Origin: Alphaproteobacteria bacterium
GTDB lineage: Bacteria; Pseudomonadota; Alphaproteobacteria; Micropepsales; Micropepsaceae
Length of the DNA: 9,284 bases
Direction: 5' to 3'
Assembly (NCBI GenBank): GCA_003131925.1
Contig: PKWC01000142.1
Location: forward strand, 1 to 9,284
Within the stretch, counting starts at the first letter, position 1, and every line of letters begins with the position of its first letter. Positions 1 through 5,237 of this stretch are shown in pieces. The notes under the pieces were generated by a model that saw only the letters and a list, made by a program, of their open reading frames with translations, did no database searches and had not been told where the DNA came from. A program made the translations under genes and the position numbers.

Positions 1-2
1 CA

Positions 3-23
3 CCTCCCCCACGTTGGGGGAGG
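3..23. repeat. Perfect GC-rich palindrome (intergenic hairpin)
   Basis: The arms CCTCCCCCA (3-11) and TGGGGGAGG (15-23) are perfectly complementary, giving a 9-bp stem with a 3-nt CGT loop. No T-run follows on the plus strand (AAAAGAAG follows), so it is not a textbook Rho-independent terminator in that direction. Any T-run for the minus strand would lie outside the window. Palindromes of this C-run/G-run type are common dispersed intergenic repeats in alphaproteobacteria. A dispersed repeat or a transcript-end hairpin of the upstream gene are both possible; which one is inference. Confidence 0.6.
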
Positions 24-83
24 AAAAGAAGCGTCACATTTTGGTTTCTTATGTCTGTGGCGCGCCTTAGTCTGCCGGCACGC

Positions 84-90
84 GAGGGGG
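84..90 (+). promoter_or_regulatory. Ribosome binding site selecting the ATG at 96
   Basis: GAGGGGG lies 5 nt before the ATG at 96. The in-frame ATG at 51 has no purine-rich element at a suitable distance, and its 15 extra residues (polar, with proline and arginine) do not match the N-terminus of the downstream paralogue. This decides the start at 96. Confidence 0.7.
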
Positions 91-95
91 ATGAA

Positions 96-1022
96 ATGAC
101 GGACAAGATTCCTGTCGGACAGACGATTTCCGGCGCGTATAATTTTGCTTTCACGCGCTTACTTTCCATCCTGGCGATCGTATGGCTGCCCTACGCTGTC
201 TTCGCAGCGATTGCGGTGGGCGTTGCCCTGCTTGCGGTGCCGGATCTCCCGCGCATGCTGATGACGCACGATATCGACATCGAGGCAATGATGGGCCTGA
301 GCCGCGTCGTCCTCCTCATCGCCGTTATCGGCTTCATCATGTCGTCCATGATCACGGTCGGCCTGCAGCGCCAGGCGCTCGGAAAGCAATCCGCGACCGT
401 CTGGTACTATTTCTCGCTGGGCGCTCCGGTGTGGCGCATGGCTGCCGCTTTCTTCCTTGCCGGGCTTGTCGTCGTCTTCATCGCCATCGTGATTTCCGGA
501 GCCTGCGCCGCGATCTGGGTCGCCGCGGGAAGCATCCCGGGCGCGGTGTGGACCGTTCGCATCGTCGCGATTGCGGCAGGGATCTGTTTCCTCATCTACA
601 TCGCGACACGGCTGTTGTTCTTCCTGCCAGCGGTCGTGACTGCGGAAGAGACGATCGGAATTGAACGCGCCTGGGTTCTCAGCCGCGGCAATTTCTGGCG
701 AATCGTCCTGGTGTGGCTTGCGGTGATTCTTCCGGTCGCAATTGCATTCTGGATCGTGTCGCGCGTCGTTCTTGGACCACTCGTGCCGTGGCCCCACGCC
801 CATATGGGCACGCGCGAGATACTGCGCATGTTCGCAATGCAATCCAGTGCCTTTGCGCCGTTGGTCCTGGCAGTCGAATTTGTGGAGCGCGTCGTAATCC
901 TGGGCGTCGCCAATGGAGCGGTCGCCAGTGCCTACCTCGCGGTAGCCGGCGCGCCGCCGGTCCAGCCCGCCGCGGCGCGACAGGGGTCCGAGCCCGGCTT
1001 TGGTTCCGGCACCGGAGCCTGA
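96..1022 (+). CDS. Multi-pass inner-membrane protein, function unknown (paralogue A)
   Basis: I do not recognise a named function. The 308-residue protein opens with MTDKIPVGQTISGAYNFAF and shows about six hydrophobic segments, near residues 23-47, 70-88, 115-140, 155-175, 204-225 and 252-275. It ends in a soluble Ala/Pro/Gly-rich tail of about 25 residues. Its hallmark is at residues 178-203: PAVVTAEE, then RAWVLSRGNFWRI just before a membrane segment. Similar E-E...A...S...NxWR segments occur in bacterial membrane proteins annotated as DUFs or as 'glycerophosphoryl diester phosphodiesterase membrane domain'; that link is from memory and tentative. The next gene on the same strand, 46 bp downstream, is a clear paralogue, so the two are probably co-transcribed and may form a complex. 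No catalytic motif is visible. Confidence 0.85.
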   Translation: MTDKIPVGQTISGAYNFAFTRLLSILAIVWLPYAVFAAIAVGVALLAVPDLPRMLMTHDIDIEAMMGLSRVVLLIAVIGFIMSSMITVGLQRQALGKQSATVWYYFSLGAPVWRMAAAFFLAGLVVVFIAIVISGACAAIWVAAGSIPGAVWTVRIVAIAAGICFLIYIATRLLFFLPAVVTAEETIGIERAWVLSRGNFWRIVLVWLAVILPVAIAFWIVSRVVLGPLVPWPHAHMGTREILRMFAMQSSAFAPLVLAVEFVERVVILGVANGAVASAYLAVAGAPPVQPAAARQGSEPGFGSGTGA

Positions 1023-1068
1023 TAAGAGCAGGGCAGCGAATCTCCCGAGGCCCGTCTCCAAGGCGCAC

Positions 1069-1929
1069 ATGACCAGGATTTCCGTCGCGGAGACGATCCG
1101 CTTCGCTTACACTTTCGCCTTCGGACAGATCGGCGCCATCATAGGACTGGTGTGGCTGCCGTTGCTCATTGCCGCACTCCTGCAGTTTCTTCCCTATGCG
1201 ATCGGCACCGCCTATCCGCCTGACGCTTCCAATGCTGCCGGAGCAACGGGCGCGGCGCTGCTCAATCTCGCTTTCGTGGCCGCGACGCTCGTCCTTTATG
1301 CGATGAACTGCGTGTCGGTGACGCGGCAGGCGTTGGGCCTGCGCCAGGGCGCGGCGACGGTTCATTTTTCCCTCGGCCGGCCGGAATGGCGCATGTTCGC
1401 GGCGATCGTCATTTGCGGATTGATCACCGTTTCGGTGCTCATGTTTTGCCTTCTGGTCGCGACAATTCCGACCCGCGTTGCCGGAGCGCCGGACCTGCTG
1501 GGGGCGGTCGCCGCGCTCGCCGGCCTTTGCGCCGCCGTCTGGATCACGCTGCGCCTGGTTTTTTTCGTACCGCCGGTCGTCGTGGCGGAGGAGCGGATCG
1601 ATCTTCCGCGCGCCTGGATGCTGTCGAGACAGAACTTCTGGCGCATCCTCGCGATTGTGCTCGCGGCAACCGTCCCCTTTCTGCTGATCCAGGGCATTGT
1701 GTTCCTGATACTCCTCGGTCCCGGATTCGTCGCGCCGCTACCCACGAACACTGCAGCCGCGGCCATCACGCTCACGCACCGCCTTGCGCTGTTCGACCGC
1801 CACATGCCGACGGTGATCGGATTTGCGCTGGTGCTCGCGCCCTTCAATCTCGGATTGACATTGGGCGCCTCAGCCTTCGCCTATCGCGCACTCGTCCCCG
1901 CGCGCCCTTCCGTTCGCAGCTCGGCCTGA
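1069..1929 (+). CDS. Multi-pass inner-membrane protein, function unknown (paralogue B)
   Basis: The 286-residue protein is similar to the preceding one along its whole length. The N-termini pair as TISGAYNFAF against TIRFAYTFAF, each followed by a hydrophobic stretch ending VWLP. The middle pairs as QRQALG against TRQALG, and APVWRMAAA against RPEWRMFAA. The core pairs as PAVVTAEE against PPVVVAEE, and RAWVLSRGNFWRI against RAWMLSRQNFWRI. About six membrane segments are predicted by eye. The start at 1069 gives the best alignment with paralogue A; reading from an in-frame GTG at 1000 would overlap the upstream gene by 23 bp and add 23 residues with no counterpart. The ribosome binding site is weak (AAGG at 1060-1063). 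The gene ends 25 bp before the end of the convergent TetR gene, and I see no strong terminator between them. Function is unknown; the duplication suggests a heteromeric membrane complex or recent divergence. Confidence 0.85.
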   Translation: MTRISVAETIRFAYTFAFGQIGAIIGLVWLPLLIAALLQFLPYAIGTAYPPDASNAAGATGAALLNLAFVAATLVLYAMNCVSVTRQALGLRQGAATVHFSLGRPEWRMFAAIVICGLITVSVLMFCLLVATIPTRVAGAPDLLGAVAALAGLCAAVWITLRLVFFVPPVVVAEERIDLPRAWMLSRQNFWRILAIVLAATVPFLLIQGIVFLILLGPGFVAPLPTNTAAAAITLTHRLALFDRHMPTVIGFALVLAPFNLGLTLGASAFAYRALVPARPSVRSSA

Positions 1930-1954
1930 ACGCCGCCGCGGTAGCGTCGGCGAA

Positions 1955-2572
1955 TCATTCTGCGGGGTGCGCCCGCTGGGGGCGGCGGGCCGCGAGCCCC
2001 TTTAGCGCAAGGTCGAGAATGGCATCGGTGTCGCGGCTGGTGAGCGGGGCGTGTCCGATCAGGAGGCGGAAATAGAATGGCGCGTAGATGAGATCGAGGG
2101 CCGCCTCGATATCGATATTGCGGCGGATGTCGCCCTCGGCCGCGGCGCGCGCCAGCAATGCGCGCCCCTCCTCGCGGCTCTTCATCACGAAATGGGTACG
2201 AATCACCTTGGCGAGTTCGCTGTCGCTCTGCGCGGCGGCGATCATCATCGCGGTACTGCGGCCGGCGCGCGTGGTGAGGGTTTCAGCCAGCTCGCGCAGC
2301 CTGGAGCGGAGCGCGGCCAATGCGCGGCGGGAATTGCGCGACGGCGGCGTGGTCCGATCGCGCTCGAGAAACGCGCTCATCGCCACCGCATGCGCATTGG
2401 GCCATTCGCGGTAGATGGTGGGCCTGCCGACGCCGGCACGCGCCGCGATCGCTTCCATCGTCACCGCGCCGAGCCCCCCTTCGTCGAGCAGTTTCGCCGC
2501 CGCCGCCAGGATGCGCCTGCGGGTTGCCGGATCGCGAGGCCGGCCTCTCGAGGGTTTTTTCTCTTGCGCCAC
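1955..2572 (-). CDS. TetR-family transcriptional repressor
   Basis: The 205-residue protein begins with a basic tail (KKPSRGRPRDPATRRRIL), typical of TetR-family regulators. The helix-turn-helix lies at about residues 38-58 (TMEAIAARAGVGRPTIYREW), where RPTIYREW is the recognition helix. The rest is a helical ligand-binding and dimerisation domain of normal length for the family. The start is a GTG (complement of 2570-2572) with only a weak GGGA element upstream; no better in-frame start exists near the conserved N-terminus. The gene diverges from the VOC-efflux pair and shares a 76-bp promoter region with a palindromic operator, so autorepression and control of the transporter are likely. 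The inducing ligand is unknown. Family assignment is secure; the regulon is inferred from layout. Confidence 0.93.
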   Translation of the reverse strand: MAQEKKPSRGRPRDPATRRRILAAAAKLLDEGGLGAVTMEAIAARAGVGRPTIYREWPNAHAVAMSAFLERDRTTPPSRNSRRALAALRSRLRELAETLTTRAGRSTAMMIAAAQSDSELAKVIRTHFVMKSREEGRALLARAAAEGDIRRNIDIEAALDLIYAPFYFRLLIGHAPLTSRDTDAILDLALKGLAARRPQRAHPAE

Positions 2573-2574
2573 GC

Positions 2575-2603
2575 TTGACCGCGTCCCATATTATCGTTAC
2601 GAT
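2575..2603 (+). promoter_or_regulatory. Likely sigma70-type promoter of the VOC-efflux pair
   Basis: A -35 TTGACC (2575-2580) and a -10 TACGAT (2598-2603, 4 of 6 consensus bases) are 17 bp apart, ideal spacing. Transcription would begin near 2610. The -10 lies inside the TetR operator palindrome, which fits repression by occlusion. Confidence 0.6.
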
Positions 2604-2614
2604 ACGTAACGTAA
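2595..2614. promoter_or_regulatory. Palindromic TetR-type operator
   Basis: CGTTACG (2595-2601) and CGTAACG (2605-2611) form a perfect inverted repeat with an ATA spacer. A second, overlapping palindrome, TACGT-A-ACGTA, spans 2603-2613. The half-site TTACG at 2597-2601 can pair with CGTAA at 2605-2609 or at 2610-2614. Operators of TetR-family proteins are typically short palindromes of this size lying between divergent genes, so this is the likely binding site of the adjacent regulator. The assignment is inference from position and symmetry. Confidence 0.7.
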
Positions 2615-2635
2615 TAGATCGCAATTCGCGGTCAA
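2608..2635 (-). promoter_or_regulatory. Likely promoter of the TetR gene
   Basis: On the minus strand a -35 TTGACC (complement of 2630-2635) is followed after 16 bp by TACGTT (complement of 2608-2613), a weak -10. It mirrors the forward promoter, and the operator covers its -10. The -10 match is poor, so its exact position is uncertain. Confidence 0.4.
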
Positions 2636-2641
2636 AAGCAA

Positions 2642-2647
2642 GAGGAG
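2642..2647 (+). promoter_or_regulatory. Strong ribosome binding site, best placed for the out-of-frame ATG at 2656
   Basis: GAGGAG ends 8 nt before the ATG at 2656 but only 1 nt before the ATG at 2649. The in-frame start of the VOC reading frame is 2649, so this signal points to a frame that does not encode the VOC domain unless a base is missing downstream. Confidence 0.6.
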
Positions 2648-2648
2648 C

Positions 2649-3128
2649 ATGGATCATGAGCACAACCTCCTCCTCCGCGGCTCCCCCGTCCGCGGCTCGA
2701 TCACGCCTTACATCATCGTCAAGGGCGCAGGGGCGGCGATCGCCTTTTACACAAAGGTTTTCGGCGCCAGGGAGGAATCGCGGCTTTCCGACCCCGACGG
2801 CCGCATCGGTCATGCCGAACTCGTCATCGGCGATGGGCGTCTGATGCTCGCCGATGAAATGCCCGCCTTCGGTGCGCTCAGCCCTCCCGCCATCGGCGGG
2901 ACGCCCGTCAAGCTTCATCTCCCCGTCGAGGACGTCGATGCGGTGATGGAACGGGCGCGCGAAGCCGGTGCGACAATCCTGCGTCCGGCGCAGGATCAGT
3001 TCTATGGCGAGCGGTCGGGAATGCTGGCAGACCCGTTCGGACACCAGTGGTTCCTCGGCACGCGTAAAGAGGCGATAAGCCCGGAAGAAATGCAGAAGCG
3101 CTACACGGATTCGTTTAAGGTCGCGTAG
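2649..3128 (+). CDS. PhnB-like VOC-family protein (glyoxalase/bleomycin-resistance fold)
   Basis: As read, the frame gives 159 residues. From residue 17 onward it is a typical PhnB-like vicinal oxygen chelate protein: SITPYIIVKGA with AIAFYTKVFGA (first beta-alpha unit), IGHAELVIGDGRLMLADE (residues 53-70), KLHLPVEDVDAVMERAREAG (88-107), DQFYGERSGMLADPFGH (116-132), and a family-typical tail with SPEEMQKRY. Such proteins are small cytoplasmic enzymes or binding proteins, often metal-dependent; the substrate here is unknown. The first 13 residues (MDHEHNLLLRGSP) look spurious. A good ribosome binding site instead serves ATG 2656, whose frame (MSTTSSSAAPP) would join the VOC frame if the C-run at 2683-2687 had one more C. 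This may be a sequencing error, a natural frameshift or a true weak start. The efflux gene starts 23 bp downstream, so the two form an operon, probably repressed by the divergent TetR protein. Confidence 0.85.
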   Translation: MDHEHNLLLRGSPVRGSITPYIIVKGAGAAIAFYTKVFGAREESRLSDPDGRIGHAELVIGDGRLMLADEMPAFGALSPPAIGGTPVKLHLPVEDVDAVMERAREAGATILRPAQDQFYGERSGMLADPFGHQWFLGTRKEAISPEEMQKRYTDSFKVA

Positions 3129-3151
3129 CACGAGGCAATTGAAGGACCACC

Positions 3152-4396
3152 ATGCGATCGCGCAAAGCCAGCATCGCGCTCGTACTTGCCGTCGTCTATG
3201 TCGACATGCTGGGCATCGGATTGGCGTTTCCGATTCTGCCGCGCCTCGTTCAACAATTCGAGCATGGCGACGTTTCGCGCGCGGCCTGGATCTACGGCCT
3301 GCTCGCGGCAGCCTACGCGCTGATGCAGTTTATGCTCGCGCCAATGCTTGGCGCATTGTCGGATCGCTTTGGGCGCAGGCCTGTCCTCCTGCTCTCGCTC
3401 CTCGGAATGGGCCTCAACTATGCCGTACTTGCGGCCGCGCCATCGCTCGCCTGGCTCGCTGCAGGGCGCATCGTGGCTGGTGCAATGGGCGCCAGCTATT
3501 CCACGGCGAGCGCCTATCTCGCCGACATCACGCCGCCGGAAAAACGCGCGCAGAGCTTCGGGCTCATCGGCGCGGCGTTCGGTTTCGGATTTATCACCGG
3601 GCCCGCGCTCGGCGGCTTGCTGGGCGACATCGATCTGCGGCTGCCGTTTGTCGTCGCATCGGTACTGAGTTTCGCCAATCTGGCGTTCGGCTATTTCATC
3701 CTGCCGGAATCACTTGCGCCGGAAAATCGCAAGGACTTCAGCCTGGTGCGCGCCAATCCGGTGGGCGCACTTGGCACGATCGGCCGCTACCCCGCCATCG
3801 CCGGCCTTCTGCTTGTCTTCGTCCTTGCGACCTTTGCCAATAAAGTTGCGGAAACGACCTGGGTACTATTCGCAACCTACAAATTCCACTGGAGCGCCGC
3901 TTCCGTCGGTATTTCGCTCGCCATGGTGGGCGTCATGTTCGTGGTCGGGCAGGGTGGCCTCGTTCGCATTGTGCTGCCGAGGTTGGGAGAGCGTCGCGCA
4001 ATTCTGATGGGTCTGTTCGTGAGCGCGGTCGTGGTGGTGTTGTACGGAAGCGTGCCCCGGGGCTGGATGGTATATCCGGTGATGGTTCTTGCCCTGTTCG
4101 GCTGGACCATCGCGCAACCTGCCAGCATGGGCGTGATGTCGCGCACCTTGCCGGCGAACGAGCAGGGGCTTCTCCAGGGCGGCATTGCGAGCGTCAACAG
4201 TCTGACTGCCGTTGTCGGTCCGCCCGTATGGACTTCCATCTTTGCTTATTTCATCGGTCCCGCGGCGCCTGTTGTTATTCCCGGCGCCGCTTTCGACGGC
4301 GCGGCGCTCGTGTTCCTCATTGCACTTGTAGTCGCGGCGCGAACATTGCCGGCGGAACGCATGGGAGGCATGGCGCTCGACAATACGGGGACATGA
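3152..4396 (+). CDS. TetA-type major facilitator superfamily drug efflux transporter
   Basis: The 414-residue protein has the length and about twelve membrane segments of the TetA-like proton antiporters. An N-terminal YVDMLGIGLAFPILPRL is followed by MFS motif A, GALSDRFGRRP, at residues 67-77 between segments 2 and 3. Next come the AGRIVAGAMGASYSTASAYL region (104-123) and the antiporter motif C, GFGFITGPALGGLLG (144-158). These are the signatures of drug:H+ antiporters resembling tetracycline exporters, but the substrate cannot be read from sequence, and the name TetA or tetracycline resistance is not justified. A GAAGGA ribosome binding site (3141-3146) lies 5 nt before the ATG. It follows the VOC gene by 23 bp, and the pair is divergent from a TetR gene, the usual arrangement for an inducible efflux pump. 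Confidence 0.93.
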   Translation: MRSRKASIALVLAVVYVDMLGIGLAFPILPRLVQQFEHGDVSRAAWIYGLLAAAYALMQFMLAPMLGALSDRFGRRPVLLLSLLGMGLNYAVLAAAPSLAWLAAGRIVAGAMGASYSTASAYLADITPPEKRAQSFGLIGAAFGFGFITGPALGGLLGDIDLRLPFVVASVLSFANLAFGYFILPESLAPENRKDFSLVRANPVGALGTIGRYPAIAGLLLVFVLATFANKVAETTWVLFATYKFHWSAASVGISLAMVGVMFVVGQGGLVRIVLPRLGERRAILMGLFVSAVVVVLYGSVPRGWMVYPVMVLALFGWTIAQPASMGVMSRTLPANEQGLLQGGIASVNSLTAVVGPPVWTSIFAYFIGPAAPVVIPGAAFDGAALVFLIALVVAARTLPAERMGGMALDNTGT

Positions 4397-4426
4397 TACT
4401 AGTCCCTGGAGTCAACGATGGCGTGA

Positions 4427-4451
4427 GCGCTGGCCGACCGATGCCCAGCGC
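4427..4451 (+). terminator. GC-rich hairpin downstream of the efflux gene (possible transcript end)
   Basis: GCGCTGG (4427-4433) pairs perfectly with CCAGCGC (4445-4451) across an 11-nt loop, 30 bp after the transporter stop codon. No T-run follows, so it is not a standard intrinsic terminator. It could stabilise the 3' end or work with Rho. Confidence 0.3.
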
Positions 4452-4648
4452 GCGAAGGCGCTGTCTGGAAACCTCGTTGAAGCATTATGGGTGTTGCGAA
4501 CATTACATGAACAAAATCGTTATAGTTTTATTTACCATGGCGGATCACAATTCTGTTGTTTTCGGTTCGTTCTTGTGGAACGCAAGCACTGGGGGCGATC
4601 AATCCAGCCGTAGTCCTCGCCAACTCCCCGGTTTTCTTGGGTTTTTGC

Positions 4649-4678
4649 TTGACTCCGCCTTTTATCCCATGATATCCC
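4649..4678 (+). promoter_or_regulatory. Likely promoter of the mraZ operon, with a GANTC site in the -35
   Basis: A -35 TTGACT (4649-4654) is followed by -10 candidates GATATC (4671-4676, 16-bp spacing) or TATCCC (4673-4678, 18-bp spacing), placing the start near 4684. The -35 overlaps GACTC (4651-4655), a GANTC site. The -10 lies within the MraZ boxes, as expected for an autorepressed mraZ promoter. The exact -10 is not settled. Confidence 0.55.
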
Positions 4679-4689
4679 ATGCTGTCCCA
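4665..4689 (-). promoter_or_regulatory. MraZ box: three TGGGA repeats spaced by 5 bp
   Basis: TCCCA occurs at 4665-4669, 4675-4679 and 4685-4689, an exact 10-bp period; on the minus strand this reads TGGGA-N5-TGGGA-N5-TGGGA. MraZ of E. coli is known to bind TGGGN direct repeats separated by 5 nt upstream of its own gene, so this is the expected autorepression operator for the mraZ gene 80 bp downstream. The repeats lie over the -10 and predicted start of the promoter. Confidence 0.8.
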
Positions 4690-4750
4690 TGCAAATAGGC
4701 CGAACAGCCCCGTGATTTGACCGGCTGCCCGACCCGGCAAGGGGAACCGC

Positions 4751-4757
4751 GAGGGGG
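4751..4757 (+). promoter_or_regulatory. mraZ ribosome binding site, in a possible hairpin
   Basis: GAGGGGG lies 12 nt before the ATG at 4770, a little far. Its GGG can pair within GGGCAG (4755-4760) to CTGCCC (4725-4730), which could hide it. The pairing is seen; an effect on translation is inference. Confidence 0.4.
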
Positions 4758-4769
4758 CAGTCAATCCAC

Positions 4770-5237
4770 ATGGGCATGGCAGCACATCCGCCGTTCATCT
4801 CGATGCCCGCGGGCGCGCTCGACAGGAAGGGCCGCGTCTGCATTCCCGCGTCCTACCGCCAGATTCTCACCGCGCAGAGCACGAACGGCGTCTATGTCTG
4901 CCCGTCATTCTACGAGCCCGCACTCGAATGCTTCGGCGAGAGTGTGCTGCAGGAGTTCCACCAGGCGCAGGCCGGTGATGATCCGTTCTTCGCCGAGACG
5001 CATGACGTGAAGGCGTTCTCGGTGCTCGCGATGACACAGCTGCTTGCGCTCGACGAAACGGGTCGCGTGCGTCTTCCCGACGCGCTGATCGCCCACGCAG
5101 GCCTTGTCGAAAACGTCACCTTCGTTGGCATGGGGCGCAAGTTCGAGATCTGGGACACGCAACGTTTCGCGCCGGTACTCAACGAGAGGCTCGCCAGTGC
5201 GCGCGCTCTGCGCAAATCGCAGCCGGTGGCGTCATGA
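4770..5237 (+). CDS. mraZ: MraZ, transcriptional regulator of the division and cell wall cluster
   Basis: The 155-residue protein has the two tandem SpoVT-AbrB-like halves of MraZ, each with the conserved DxxxR: LDRKGRVCIPASYR (residues 17-30, D18 and R22) and LDETGRVRLP (94-103, D95 and R99). The second is followed by the conserved FVGMGRKFEIWD (118-129). MraZ is a ring-forming DNA-binding protein that represses the dcw operon by binding repeats upstream of its own gene, and such repeats are present at 4665-4689. The ATG at 4770 is used; ATG 4776 is a close alternative, while ATG 4803 would cut into the first beta strand. The stop overlaps the rsmH start as ATGA, so the two are translationally coupled. 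Confidence 0.95.
   Translation: MGMAAHPPFISMPAGALDRKGRVCIPASYRQILTAQSTNGVYVCPSFYEPALECFGESVLQEFHQAQAGDDPFFAETHDVKAFSVLAMTQLLALDETGRVRLPDALIAHAGLVENVTFVGMGRKFEIWDTQRFAPVLNERLASARALRKSQPVAS

Larger units (their letters stand above)
4397..4769. other. Long intergenic region upstream of the dcw cluster
   Basis: This 373-bp stretch separates the efflux gene from mraZ. From left to right it holds a GANTC site (4409-4413), a GC-rich hairpin (4427-4451) and a notably AT-rich patch (about 4500-4570, with a TATAGT at 4521-4526 but no good -35). After these come an imperfect hairpin (4591-4629) followed by a T-rich tract, the mraZ promoter with MraZ boxes (4649-4690), and a leader of about 80 nt with the mraZ ribosome binding site. 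An open frame from ATG 4507 to 4698 runs straight through the promoter and has no ribosome binding site, so I do not call a gene. The length and composition mark this as the main control region of the division cluster. Confidence 0.6.

Noticed and set aside
51..95. Upstream ATG at 51 as the start of paralogue A
   Set aside because: It has no ribosome binding site and the extra 15 residues have no counterpart in paralogue B. ATG 96 has GAGGGGG at 5 nt.
159..1070. Minus-strand open frame of 303 codons opposite paralogue A
   Set aside because: The product is very rich in Arg, Asp and His with low complexity, no domain and no ribosome binding site. The opposite strand encodes a membrane protein conserved in its paralogue.
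2283..3131. Minus-strand open frame of 282 codons spanning the VOC gene and part of the TetR gene
   Set aside because: It would cross the shared promoter and operator and be antisense to the VOC gene. The translation shows no domain.
1955..4396. Calling the cassette a tetracycline resistance operon (tetR-tetA)
   Set aside because: The transporter shares TetA-type motifs, but these occur throughout drug antiporters. The repressor is a generic TetR-family member and a VOC gene is present, so substrate cannot be claimed.
4397..4660. RNase P RNA or another conserved ncRNA upstream of mraZ
   Set aside because: I looked for conserved RNase P core motifs such as GAGGAAAGTCC and found none. The space is too short for a full rnpB before the promoter.
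4661..4690. Three tandem 10-bp units as a CRISPR or tandem repeat array
   Set aside because: The units are far too short and lack spacers. Their position and TGGGA-N5 period are fully explained as an MraZ operator.
4507..4698. Small open frame MNKIVIVLFTMADHNS... upstream of mraZ
   Set aside because: There is no ribosome binding site before it, and it runs through the -35, -10 and MraZ boxes of the mraZ promoter. Only its start looks protein-like, because of the AT-rich patch.
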